Assembly: GCF_040822085.1 (NCBI RefSeq)
Contig: NZ_CP162006.1
Location: 1,612,001-1,676,000, forward strand
Reading direction: 5' to 3'
Source: Rhodoferax sp. WC2427
GTDB lineage: Bacteria; Pseudomonadota; Gammaproteobacteria; Burkholderiales; Burkholderiaceae_C
DNA: 64,000 bases
Shown here: one piece after another, positions 34,758 through 42,915 of the stretch
Layout of the letters: each line of letters starts with the position of its first letter
Numbering within the stretch: position 1 is the first letter of the stretch
Position numbers and translations under genes: made by a program
Notes under the pieces: generated by a model
Database searches by the model: none
Told to the model about the DNA's origin: nothing
Seen by the model: the letters and a program-made list of their open reading frames with translations, nothing else

Positions 34758-36782
34758 GTGACCAGTTCGCAGACCCTCAATGCCGGAAAACTGAACCCCA
34801 CGATGCTCGATGTATGGCTGCCCTTGCTGCAAGAACAGTTTCGCAATTACCCCGTGCTGATGCTGCAGGCTGCAGCCATCGTCGGTGTTTTGAGTACCGT
34901 GCTGGGCCTGCGGCGCAAAACCGCGCCGCTGCTGGGTTCGGGTGGCGTGGCGTACGGCTGGGCGCTGGGCATTTCCGGGTTCTTGCTGGTCGGCCTGGCA
35001 TTTGACTTTCTGGCGCTGCCCTCAAAACCTTATCTCAATACCGACGTGCTTTTCCTGGGCGGCCTGTTTGGCGGCTGGCCGGGGGGTGCCATCTGTTGGG
35101 CGTGCATGGTGTGCGCCCGCCTGCTGTTCGGCGGGCTCACCAACGGCTTTACCGCCGCCATCGACATGGCTGTCCTGGCCCTGGGCGGCATCCTGATGCA
35201 CCGCTGGGCGGCGGGTAAAAAGTTGGTGGAACTGTCGCTACGCGATGTCTGGGTGGTGTGGCTGGCCAAGATGGCGTTCAGTCTGGGGTCGGTGGTGGCG
35301 ATTGGGGGGCTGGGGCTGATTCCCGGCAAGACCAACCAGAACCTGCTGGTGTTGCGCCTGCTGGGGGCGGCGCTGTCCTGGGCGATCCTGGGCGGCCTGC
35401 TGGTGCTGCTGCGCCGCGAAGCGCGCGATCGCGAGGTGGCCGAGCGGGCCCAGGCCCAGGAGCGCACCGACCCGCTCACCGGTTTGCCCAACCGCCGGGC
35501 CTTGCGTGAACACCTGGATGCCTTGGCGACCCGCGCGGGCGAGGGGGCCAGCAGCGTGCTGACCCTGGAGCTGTCCAACCTGGGCGAGATGGTGCGCCTG
35601 CACGGACATGGCTGGTCCGACCAGTTCTGGGGCCAGCTGGTGGCGGCCGTGCGCGCCCATGCGCTGACCTGCCCCCTGCAACCCTACGATCCGCACTACT
35701 TCATGCTGTCCGACCTGACCCTGTCCATCGTGCTGCGCGGGGTGACGCTGGAGAAACTGCAGTACACCGGCATGGCCGACCATTTTTATGCCGAGCTGTC
35801 CGACTACCTGCTGCGCACCCGCGCGGGCGAGGCTGCACCCCGTCTGCGCATGGGGGTGGCCATGGGCAACGACGGCACGCACAAGTCGGCCGATGCCATC
35901 TTGCGCAACCTCAGCCTGGCGCTGCAAAGCGATGCCCGGCCGCTGCGCTACTTTCACCGCTCGTTCGAAGAAAAAGCGCTGCTGGACGAAAAGCTGCGGG
36001 CCATGCTGGTCGGCTGGATCAGCGCGGGCCGGGCACCCCTGGCCTACCAGCCCAAGTGCGATCTGCGCACTGGCCAGGTGCTGGGGGCAGAAGCCCTGCT
36101 GCGCGCCAAGGACGCGAGCGGGCACCCGATTTCGCCACCGCTTGTGCTGGAGGTGGCGGCGCGCAACCAGCTGCTGATTGAATTCGAGTGGTGCACGGTG
36201 GAGACCGTGGTGCACGCCATCGGCGTTGGGCTGGCGGCCCAGCGGCCCTTGCCGCTGGCGGTCAACGTGTCGGCGGCTTCGCTCACCGTGCCGGGGTTTG
36301 GCCTGCGGGTGGTGTCGCTGCTGCGCCGAACCCGCACCCCTTGCGATTTGCTGACCGTGGAGGTGACCGAGAACAGCCCGGTGCCCGATATCGACACCGT
36401 GGGCGAAAGCATGGCGGCCATGGCCAGCGCCGGGGTGAAGCTGTCGCTGGACGACTTCGGCACCGGCTACTCGGGCCTGTCCATGCTGGCCAAGTTCACG
36501 TTCACCGAGATCAAGATCGACCAAAGCATGGTGGCCCGGCTGGAGCAGCCCCGCATGCAGGCCGCCGTGTCGCTGGCCCAGGAAAGCGCCGTGCGCTACC
36601 ACGCCAGCCTGGTGGCCGAGGGCGTAGAAACGCCCATGCAGATCGAGCGCCTGTACGCGCTGGGCATCCGCTGCGGACAGGGCTACCACTTTGCCCGCGC
36701 CATGGAACTGGCCAGCCTGCTGGCCTGCGGCCGCCTTCCCCACGGCGTGCCCGTGGTGGCCGAACCGGTCTCCCAGTGGTAA
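34758..36782 (+). CDS. membrane EAL phosphodiesterase with degenerate GGDEF
   Basis: A 674-residue protein. Five to six hydrophobic segments (about 30-210) resemble the 5TM-LYT sensor module. The GGDEF domain keeps the DPLTGLPNRRALREHL start but has lost the GGDEF motif (about 310, YDPHYFMLSDLT). The EAL domain (about 420-655) retains EALLRA, NVSAAS, EVTEN, DDFGTGYSG, KIDQS, EGVET and QGYHF, so c-di-GMP hydrolysis is likely. The start is uncertain: GTG 34758 or ATG 34803 (MLDVWLPLLQ); neither has a clear ribosome binding site. Confidence 0.9.
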   Translation: MTSSQTLNAGKLNPTMLDVWLPLLQEQFRNYPVLMLQAAAIVGVLSTVLGLRRKTAPLLGSGGVAYGWALGISGFLLVGLAFDFLALPSKPYLNTDVLFLGGLFGGWPGGAICWACMVCARLLFGGLTNGFTAAIDMAVLALGGILMHRWAAGKKLVELSLRDVWVVWLAKMAFSLGSVVAIGGLGLIPGKTNQNLLVLRLLGAALSWAILGGLLVLLRREARDREVAERAQAQERTDPLTGLPNRRALREHLDALATRAGEGASSVLTLELSNLGEMVRLHGHGWSDQFWGQLVAAVRAHALTCPLQPYDPHYFMLSDLTLSIVLRGVTLEKLQYTGMADHFYAELSDYLLRTRAGEAAPRLRMGVAMGNDGTHKSADAILRNLSLALQSDARPLRYFHRSFEEKALLDEKLRAMLVGWISAGRAPLAYQPKCDLRTGQVLGAEALLRAKDASGHPISPPLVLEVAARNQLLIEFEWCTVETVVHAIGVGLAAQRPLPLAVNVSAASLTVPGFGLRVVSLLRRTRTPCDLLTVEVTENSPVPDIDTVGESMAAMASAGVKLSLDDFGTGYSGLSMLAKFTFTEIKIDQSMVARLEQPRMQAAVSLAQESAVRYHASLVAEGVETPMQIERLYALGIRCGQGYHFARAMELASLLACGRLPHGVPVVAEPVSQW

Positions 36783-36787
36783 GACGG

Positions 36788-36850
36788 TTGCTATTGAATC
36801 AGTAGCTGCTTACGCCGATACCATAAGCGCTGGCGCCTTATTTTTCATAA
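36788..36850 (+). repeat. dispersed hairpin repeat, copy 8
   Basis: Well-preserved copy (GTAGCTGCTTACGCCGATA, CATAAGCGCTGGCGCC, TTATTTTT), starting 5 bp after the EAL gene stop. Confidence 0.85.
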
Positions 36851-36922
36851 ATTTCAGCGGGCTGCCGCCCTGCCGCTTTGGATGCGCCCGGGCTTGGCAG
36901 CAGACGCTCGGCGGCCATTCGG

Positions 36923-37303
36923 TCAATGGGCGATGGGTACGCCCGCCATCAGCTTGCGCATTTCAAACGCCTTGCGGGCCATCGCCACCAATTGGTTTTC
37001 GGTCGGGTGGTCCACCACCTCATAGCCCACGATCTGCGGGGCGAGGAGGGGGCGGTGCTTTTCGGCGTAATGCCGAAAATCGGCGGTGGCAGTGTGCGAG
37101 CCGGTCACCAGCACCTGCTGGACGCCGTCCAGCGCGTCGCAGACTTCGCCGAAGAATTCGTGCACGGTGCGGACGCCGCTGTTGTGCTGGCCGGTGGGGT
37201 GCTTGTGGGCCTGGATGCGCTGCGGTAGCACCTGCTCGGCATTGAATTGCACTACCAGGGCGGATTGGTGGTCGGTCAGTACGACGGCATGGAACAGCGG
37301 CAT
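36923..37303 (-). CDS. 'translational machinery' family protein, function unclear
   Basis: A 126-residue protein beginning MPLFHAVVLTDHQSALVVQF. It resembles a small proteobacterial family annotated as translational machinery protein, whose members look like the C-terminal domain of eRF1/Dom34: a VLVTGSHTATADF strand-loop and an IVGYEVVDHPTENQLVAMAR helix. The actual role is not established. The start at 37303 lies 1 nt after the stop of the DksA-like gene, so the two are co-translated. Confidence 0.65.
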   Translation of the reverse strand: MPLFHAVVLTDHQSALVVQFNAEQVLPQRIQAHKHPTGQHNSGVRTVHEFFGEVCDALDGVQQVLVTGSHTATADFRHYAEKHRPLLAPQIVGYEVVDHPTENQLVAMARKAFEMRKLMAGVPIAH

Positions 37304-37304
37304 A

Positions 37305-37676
37305 TCAAAGTTTCCTTTCAAAAATCGAGGCACAGGCCACGCAACGCAGAGACTGGGGCTCCACGCGCAGGCGTTCAAAGGGTATGGGCTGCGCGCAGTC
37401 CACGCAGGTGCCAAAGTGGGTGTCTTGCAGGTGTTGCTCGGCCCGGTTGATGGCCGCCAGCTCGCGCACGTCCATGTCGGTCAAGGCCATGTCGACCTCG
37501 CGTTCGCCCGCGTTTTGCGGGAAGTCGTCGCTGCCCTGTGCCAGGGCGTCCTGGGCGTGGTCGACCCGGGACTGACCGTTGTTGTGTTGCGCCAGATCGC
37601 TTTGCAGCGCAAGTCGGCGCGCCTGCAAGGCGCTGCCAATCGTGTGGAGCTGCTCTGGACTGAGGTGGTTGTGCAT
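37305..37676 (-). CDS. TraR/DksA-family zinc-finger protein
   Basis: A 123-residue protein of the DksA/TraR family. Members bind the RNA polymerase secondary channel. A coiled-coil-like N-terminus is followed by a C4 zinc finger, CVDC...CVAC (about 98-117). The GEREVDMALTDMD segment resembles the DksA tip helices. AGGAG before the ATG at 37676 supports this start over 37700. A likely FNR/ANR box lies 48-61 nt upstream. Confidence 0.85.
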   Translation of the reverse strand: MHNHLSPEQLHTIGSALQARRLALQSDLAQHNNGQSRVDHAQDALAQGSDDFPQNAGEREVDMALTDMDVRELAAINRAEQHLQDTHFGTCVDCAQPIPFERLRVEPQSLRCVACASIFERKL

Positions 37677-37723
37677 GGTGGTCTCCTGTGTTTGCATCAT
37701 GGGCGCGGAGGGGCGGCAGGGTA

Positions 37724-37737
37724 CTGATACAGATCAA
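37724..37737 (-). promoter_or_regulatory. probable FNR/ANR box
   Basis: TTGATCTGTATCAG on the minus strand matches the FNR consensus TTGAT-N4-ATCAA with one mismatch. Its centre is about 54 nt upstream of the DksA-like start codon. That is compatible with a class II (-41.5) activator position for a transcript with a short leader. It suggests oxygen-responsive control of the DksA-like/translational-machinery pair. Confidence 0.55.
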
Positions 37738-37796
37738 TGGCGGGCCAGTAAACATCGCCGGATTTGGCCGCAACCTGGGTAGGGAGATGCGTTTTA

Positions 37797-37857
37797 TTGC
37801 TATTTAAATCGTAGCTTCTTACGCCCAATGGATAAGCGTGAGCGGCTATTTTTATTG
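37797..37857 (+). repeat. dispersed hairpin repeat, copy 9
   Basis: Copy with GTAGCTTCTTACGCCCAATG, GATAAGCGTGAGCGGC and a T-rich tail, between the divergent DksA-like and aldo-keto reductase genes. Confidence 0.8.
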
Positions 37858-37930
37858 GTATTGTTGATGCGCTGCACTAATTCGCCTGCGGTGCGATACT
37901 TGCCGTCCCCCCTACAACGAGACACGCACC

Positions 37931-38914
37931 ATGCAATACCGCCCCCTTGGCCGCACCGGCTGGAACATCTCAACCGTCAGCTTCGGCGCCTGGGCCATTG
38001 GTGGCACCTGGGGCGAGGTCAGCGACGCCGAATCCATGGGCGCGTTGCACCGCGCGCTCGACCTGGGCGTGAACTTCTTTGACAGTGCCGACGTCTACGG
38101 CGATGGCCGCAGCGAGCGCCTGCTGGCCCAGCTCAAGCGCGAACGCAGCGAACCCTTCTTTATTGCCACCAAGGCCGGCCGCCGCCTGAACCCGCACGTG
38201 GCGGGCGGCTACAACCGCGAGAACCTGACCGCCTTTGTGGAACGCAGCCTGGTGAACCTGAACACCGACGCACTCGACCTGCTGCAACTGCACTGCCCAC
38301 CCACCGACGTCTACTACATGCCCGAAGTGTTTGGCGTGCTGGACGACCTGCAAAAGGCCGGCAAGCTGCGCCACTACGGCGTGAGCGTGGAGAAGGTGGA
38401 AGAGGCGCTGAAGGCCATCGCCTTCCCCGGCGTGCAAACCGTGCAGATCATCTACAACCTGTTTCGCCAGCGCCCGGCCGATCTGCTGTTTGAGCAAACC
38501 CAGAAGCGCGGCGTGGGCATTCTGGCGCGGCTGCCGCTGTCCAGCGGTTTGCTCAGCGGCAAGATGACCGCCGACAGCCATTTCGAAGCCGACGACCACC
38601 GCCTGTTCAACCGCGAGGGCGCGGCCTTCGACAAGGGCGAAACCTTCTCCGGCCTGGACTACGCCGTGGGCCTGCAGGCCGTGGAAGCCATGCGCCCCCT
38701 CGTGCCCGAGGGCATGACCATGGCGCAAATGGCGCTGCGCTGGATCCAGATGCACCCGGCCGTCACCTGCAGCATCCCCGGCGGCAAGCGCGCCTCCCAG
38801 GTGGCCGATAACGTGGCCGCCGCCGACTTGCCCGCCTTGAGCGACAGCACCATGCAGGCCCTGGCCGCGGTGTACGAGCGCTTTGCCAAGCCCCTGGTGC
38901 ACCAACGCTGGTAA
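37931..38914 (+). CDS. aldo/keto reductase
   Basis: NADPH-dependent carbonyl reductase, 327 residues, TIM-barrel fold. Catalytic residues are visible in order: Asp in FFDSADVYGDGRSE with Tyr in the same loop, Lys in IATKAG, and His in LLQLHCPP. The protein resembles the YhdN/general-stress AKR group. It is followed after 7 nt by a beta-hydroxyacid dehydrogenase gene, so the two probably act in one pathway of unknown substrate. Confidence 0.9.
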   Translation: MQYRPLGRTGWNISTVSFGAWAIGGTWGEVSDAESMGALHRALDLGVNFFDSADVYGDGRSERLLAQLKRERSEPFFIATKAGRRLNPHVAGGYNRENLTAFVERSLVNLNTDALDLLQLHCPPTDVYYMPEVFGVLDDLQKAGKLRHYGVSVEKVEEALKAIAFPGVQTVQIIYNLFRQRPADLLFEQTQKRGVGILARLPLSSGLLSGKMTADSHFEADDHRLFNREGAAFDKGETFSGLDYAVGLQAVEAMRPLVPEGMTMAQMALRWIQMHPAVTCSIPGGKRASQVADNVAAADLPALSDSTMQALAAVYERFAKPLVHQRW

Positions 38915-38921
38915 GGCGAAT

Positions 38922-39833
38922 ATGACCACCGAAACCATCGGCTTCATCGGCCTGGGCCTGATGGGCCACGGCATGGCTAAAAACATCGTGGACAAGGGCT
39001 ATGCGCTCACGGTCTACGCCCGCAGCGATTCCGAGGCGGTCACCGACCTGCTGCAGCGCGGTGCCGCCCGGGCCGACTCGCCCCAGGCACTGGCCGCACA
39101 GGCCACGGTGGTGTTCTTGTGCGTGACCGGCTCCCAGGACGTGGAGGCGCTCATTCGTGGGCCGAACGGCCTGGCCAGCGGCCTGCGCCCGGGGTCGGTG
39201 CTGGTCGACTGCTCCACCGCCGACCCCACCTCCACCGTGGCCCTGGCCGTCGAGTTGGCCGCCATCGGCGTGACGCTGGTGGACGCGCCCCTGAGCCGCA
39301 CGCCCAAAGAGGCCTGGGCCGGCACGCTGGACACCATGGTCGGGGCCGACGCCGCCACCTTTGCGCGCATCCAGCCGATTTTGGCCACCTGGGCCGGGCG
39401 CATCGTGCACATCGGCGCGCTGGGCGACGGCCACCGCATGAAGCTGGTGAACAACTTCATCTCGCTGGGCTACGCCGCGCTGTACGCCGAGGCCCTCACC
39501 GTGGCCCAGGCCGTGGGCATCGCCCCCGAGCGCTTCGACGCCGTGGTCCGCGGTGGCCGCATGGATTGCGGCTTCTACCAAACCTTCATGGACTACACCC
39601 TGAATGGCAACCGGGAGGCGCACAAGTTCACCCTGAAAAACGCCTACAAGGACCTGCGCTACCTCGGCTCCATGGCCGACGCGGCGGGTATCGCCAACAG
39701 CCTGGGCAATGCCGTCAAAAACAGCTTTGGCCTGGCGCTGGCAAATGGCGGCGAAGACCTGTTTGTACCCATGCTGCCAGAGCTGGTGGGCCGGTTGAAC
39801 GGGGTGGATCTGGTGCCGGGTGCGGTGAAATAG
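38922..39833 (+). CDS. NAD(P)-dependent beta-hydroxyacid dehydrogenase
   Basis: A 303-residue member of the 3-hydroxyisobutyrate/tartronate semialdehyde reductase family. It has the Rossmann motif GFIGLGLMGHGMAKNI (about 6-21), substrate-site SRTPKEAWAG, and the catalytic Lys in KLVNNF (about 174). The start at 38922 gives MTTETIGFIGLG. Which hydroxyacid it oxidises is unclear; the upstream aldo-keto reductase suggests a small carbonyl metabolite. Confidence 0.9.
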   Translation: MTTETIGFIGLGLMGHGMAKNIVDKGYALTVYARSDSEAVTDLLQRGAARADSPQALAAQATVVFLCVTGSQDVEALIRGPNGLASGLRPGSVLVDCSTADPTSTVALAVELAAIGVTLVDAPLSRTPKEAWAGTLDTMVGADAATFARIQPILATWAGRIVHIGALGDGHRMKLVNNFISLGYAALYAEALTVAQAVGIAPERFDAVVRGGRMDCGFYQTFMDYTLNGNREAHKFTLKNAYKDLRYLGSMADAAGIANSLGNAVKNSFGLALANGGEDLFVPMLPELVGRLNGVDLVPGAVK

Positions 39834-39955
39834 ACCCGTCCGGGCTGCTTCGGTGCCCAAAAAGCACCCATGCTCGGTTAAAGTCTTGCCGTACAACGGC
39901 GTGCCCCTGCCGCCGAATGGATTTCACCGATGGATGCGAAGCGAGACCCCGTGCG

Positions 39956-41725
39956 ATGACGCAGCAAGCGACCATTTCTAGTGAACAGACCATTGCCACC
40001 GCGCCCAGCCTGCCACTGTTGCGCGCGGTAGCCGACACCCTGGACAGTTTGGGCGTTGCCGTGTGCGTGTTTGACGATACCGACCACACCCTGCTGTGGA
40101 ATGGCAGCTTCCTCAAGTTCTTCCCCGAGCATGCCGGGCAGGTCCACGCCGGGGAGCCCTACCGCGCCAACCTGCGCCGCTTCTACCAGGGCCGGCTGGC
40201 GGCGGACGAATTGGCGAAGATCGACAAGTACATCGACAGCGGGATCGCCCGCCACCGCACCCAGCAGCGCCCCTTTGCCTTTGAGCACCTGGGCGTGCGC
40301 CTCTGGGTGGCCTCGCTGCCCCTGCCCGGCGTGGGCCGCATCCGCATCTGGCAGGCACACACCTCGGCGACCGACCCGCAGGGCCCGACCATTCTGGCCA
40401 CCACCGCCATTGACGGCGCAGCCCTGTTTGATTACGTGGCCGACGGTGTGATGGTCACCGGGGCCGATGACCGCATCCTCTGGGCCAACGCACCGTTTGT
40501 GCAGCTGTACGGCCTGCCCAGCCGCACGGCCGCCACCGGCGCGCACCTGGAATGGGTGTACCGCACCGCCTGGCAGGGTCAGGAGCCGCAGAGCCCGGCT
40601 CTGTTTGACGCGGGCTTGCTGACCCTGGCGGAGCACACCCACTTCACCGGGTCACCGTTTGAGCTGCCCCTGCCGGGTGCCCGCTGGAGCCGGGTGATCG
40701 GGCAGCGCAGCCCGGACGGCAAGGGCTTCTGGGCGCACGTCGACATTACCGTGCTCAAAGGCCAGCAGCAGCAACTGCTGGAGGCCGAGCGCCGCGCCCG
40801 CGAGAGCGAGGCCATCCTGCAAGAGAAGTCGGCCCTGCTGGAGGCCACATTGGCGACCATGGAGCAGGGCGTGATGATGGTCAACGCCGAGCGCGTGGTG
40901 GTGGTCTGCAACCGGCGCGCCCGGGAGCTGCTCAACCTGCCCCAAAGCCTGGTCGACAGCCGCCCTACGCTGGACGCGCTGGCCGACTACCAACTGGCCT
41001 CGGGCGAGCTGGTCCAGGTGCCGGACGAGGTGCTGGCCACCGTGCGCACCGGCGATATCTTTGACCGGCCCTATGCCTACGACCGCACCTGCCGCGACGG
41101 CCGGGTGGTGGAAATCCACAATATTCCGATGGCGGGCGGCGGCGTGCTGCGCACCTACACCGACATCACCGAGCGGCGCCGTGCCGAAGAACGTATCCGC
41201 CACGTGGCCCGCCACGACGGCCTGACCTCGCTGGCCAACCGCGAGGTCTTTCTGGAGAGCCTGGCGGCAGCGGCCGCCGCCGCAGTCCCCGGCACGGTCG
41301 GGTTTGCCGTGCATTTCATCGACATCGACCGCTTCAAACCCATCAATGACCACTACGGCCACGCCATCGGCGACAAGGTACTGGCGTTGATTGCCGAGCG
41401 CATGCGCACCGTGGCCCGCGACGGCGATGTGGTGGCCCGCATGGGCGGCGATGAATTTGCGGTGCTGCAGTGCCGGGTGGAGCAGAACGAGCAGGCGCGG
41501 GGCCTGGCGTACCGCATGCTGGAGGGCATAGGCCGCGACATGGAGGTCGAGTCGCACCAACTGCAGGTGGGCGCGTCGATCGGCGTCGCCCTGTACCCCA
41601 GCGCAGGCCTGGATGCCGACACCTTGCTGCGCAACGCCGATGCCGCCATGTACGCCGCCAAGGCCCAGGGGCGCGACTGCGTGCGGGTGTTCGGGGACCA
41701 CGACAATCCGGCATCGGTGTACTAG
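39956..41725 (+). CDS. PAS-domain diguanylate cyclase
   Basis: A 589-residue cytosolic protein with three PAS-like segments (about 20-125, 150-270 and 290-415) followed by a GGDEF domain (about 420-580). MGGDEF is intact and an I-site RxxD (RDGD) lies five residues upstream. A coiled-coil linker (GQQQQLLEAERRARESEAIL) joins the sensory segments. The start is uncertain: ATG 39956 is used, ATG 39917 would add 13 residues, and neither has a strong ribosome binding site. Confidence 0.9.
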   Translation: MTQQATISSEQTIATAPSLPLLRAVADTLDSLGVAVCVFDDTDHTLLWNGSFLKFFPEHAGQVHAGEPYRANLRRFYQGRLAADELAKIDKYIDSGIARHRTQQRPFAFEHLGVRLWVASLPLPGVGRIRIWQAHTSATDPQGPTILATTAIDGAALFDYVADGVMVTGADDRILWANAPFVQLYGLPSRTAATGAHLEWVYRTAWQGQEPQSPALFDAGLLTLAEHTHFTGSPFELPLPGARWSRVIGQRSPDGKGFWAHVDITVLKGQQQQLLEAERRARESEAILQEKSALLEATLATMEQGVMMVNAERVVVVCNRRARELLNLPQSLVDSRPTLDALADYQLASGELVQVPDEVLATVRTGDIFDRPYAYDRTCRDGRVVEIHNIPMAGGGVLRTYTDITERRRAEERIRHVARHDGLTSLANREVFLESLAAAAAAAVPGTVGFAVHFIDIDRFKPINDHYGHAIGDKVLALIAERMRTVARDGDVVARMGGDEFAVLQCRVEQNEQARGLAYRMLEGIGRDMEVESHQLQVGASIGVALYPSAGLDADTLLRNADAAMYAAKAQGRDCVRVFGDHDNPASVY

Positions 41726-41732
41726 GGTCCCA

Positions 41733-41795
41733 GCTATGCTCCTGTTTTGATAGCTTCTTACGCTGATTCCGTCAGCGTAAGGGCCCGATTTTTCT
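41733..41795 (+). repeat. dispersed hairpin repeat, copy 10, terminator-like
   Basis: The copy contains a perfect 10-bp stem CTTACGCTGA (41757-41766) / TCAGCGTAAG (41772-41781) followed by GGCCCGATTTTTC. It lies between convergent genes and probably works as a terminator for the PAS-GGDEF gene. Confidence 0.85.
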
Positions 41796-41815
41796 TAAAT
41801 CCGGGGGCGGTCCGC

Positions 41816-42592
41816 TCAGGCCATCAACTCTGCCAGCTGCGCCCGCAGCGCGGCGTTCTCTGCCGTCAGTTCGGCCACGGTCTGCTTCAGGCGGGCAATG
41901 ATGCCCTCGGGGGAGTCCGGCTCGGTGCGCTCCACGGCCTTGGCGGCGCGCACCTGGCGGGCGGCCTGCTGCAGCTCTTTCTTGCCCCCGGCGGCGGCGG
42001 CCATCTGCGCCTCGGCGGGCAGGGTCGCCACGGTGGCGGCGGTGCTGATGGAGATGGTGCCGGCTTTCACGGCGGCCACCAGCTCGGGCGCAGCCGACTT
42101 CTGGATTTTCTCGATCTGCGTGAACGTGCTGTTGCTGATGCGTGCCGACTTGGCCAGCGCCTCGCGGGTCAGCACGGGCTCGGCAGCGGGGGCCACTGCC
42201 GCAGGCGTTGCCGATTCCTCCCACGGCGCGGTGGCGCTGGCGGGGGCTTCGGTTTTGGCGGGCTGCTCGCGCCCGGCCAGGATGTCTTTCTTGCGCAAGG
42301 CCAGCACGCCACGCTGGAAGTCCGACACGCTGCGCCGCCCCAGGTGCTGGTCGATCATCCACAGGTGCACATCGTCCAGCGTCTGGAACGCGGTGTTTTG
42401 CACGGTGTTGAACGGGATGTTGTGCGCGCTGCAAATGCCGTAGCGGTTGTGCCCATCCACCAGCACATCGCCCCACAGCACCAAGGCGTCGCGGCAGCCC
42501 TCGGCCAGGATGCTGCGCTCCAGCGCGGCGTGCTCGTCAGGGGTGAGCGGGTCGATATAGGCCAGCAAGTCGTCATTAACCGTGATGTTCAT
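41816..42592 (-). CDS. ParB/Srx-fold domain protein
   Basis: A 258-residue protein. The N-terminal ParB-like domain (about 10-100) has RDALVLWGDVLVDGHNRYGI. An Ala/Pro-rich linker (about 110-140) follows, then a helix-turn-helix-like section (REALAKSARISNSTFTQIEK, about 145-200) and a C-terminal leucine-zipper-like coil (IIARLKQTVAELTAENAALR). No parA or origin is nearby, so this looks like an orphan chromosomal member, possibly of plasmid origin. ParB-like domains act in DNA binding, CTP hydrolysis or nuclease roles, and the choice is open. Confidence 0.8.
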   Translation of the reverse strand: MNITVNDDLLAYIDPLTPDEHAALERSILAEGCRDALVLWGDVLVDGHNRYGICSAHNIPFNTVQNTAFQTLDDVHLWMIDQHLGRRSVSDFQRGVLALRKKDILAGREQPAKTEAPASATAPWEESATPAAVAPAAEPVLTREALAKSARISNSTFTQIEKIQKSAAPELVAAVKAGTISISTAATVATLPAEAQMAAAAGGKKELQQAARQVRAAKAVERTEPDSPEGIIARLKQTVAELTAENAALRAQLAELMA

Positions 42593-42756
42593 TTTTTAGC
42601 GGAGTCTGCAATCAAAGGGGGCGCGATTGTAGAAGCCGCCAGAACGTGAAATTTGCCCGCTGTTTATGTAACACTTTGTGAAACAATGCGTTCGCAGCCC
42701 GAGGAAAACCATGTTCCTGGCTGTCGCAGTCAGCGAGGCGGCTTCTTCGAAGCAAA
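42593..42756. other. non-coding spacer before the c-di-GMP riboswitch
   Basis: No gene recognised. This part of the gap between the ParB-like gene and the sedolisin should contain the divergent promoters. AACACTTTGTGAAACAATGC near 42670 is the most AT-rich spot. Confidence 0.3.
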
Positions 42757-42857
42757 TCTGACAAGGGCAAACCTGGCGAAAGCCGGGGACGCAAAGCCAC
42801 CGGGCTTCGGCGCTGCACAGCAGCACCATGCTAGCGGGGCTACCGGGCAGGGTCACG
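42757..42857 (+). promoter_or_regulatory. cyclic di-GMP-I riboswitch (GEMM-I)
   Basis: All conserved blocks are present in order: AGGGCAAACC, a GAAA tetraloop on a TGGC/GCCG stem, GGGGACGCAAAGCC, the CCGG receptor side, and the closing GCTAGCGGGGCTACC. P1 can be closed by TGAC (42759-42762) and GTCA (42852-42855). It lies about 60 nt before the start codon of the secreted sedolisin. Whether it turns the gene on or off cannot be read with confidence, because no clear terminator or anti-Shine-Dalgarno stem was recognised. Confidence 0.95.
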
Positions 42858-42915
42858 TCAAACCCGTTTCTGTCCGTTGCCGCCCTTCGTATCTTTGGCA
42901 TTGAATGGCGACGAC

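Noticed and set aside
39119..39955. Upstream extension of the PAS-GGDEF frame
   Set aside because: It runs through the confident dehydrogenase gene and is not protein-like.
41772..42476. Alternative minus-strand frame over the ParB-like gene
   Set aside because: Arg/Pro/Gly-rich composition typical of a shadow frame; the ParB-like frame has domain motifs.
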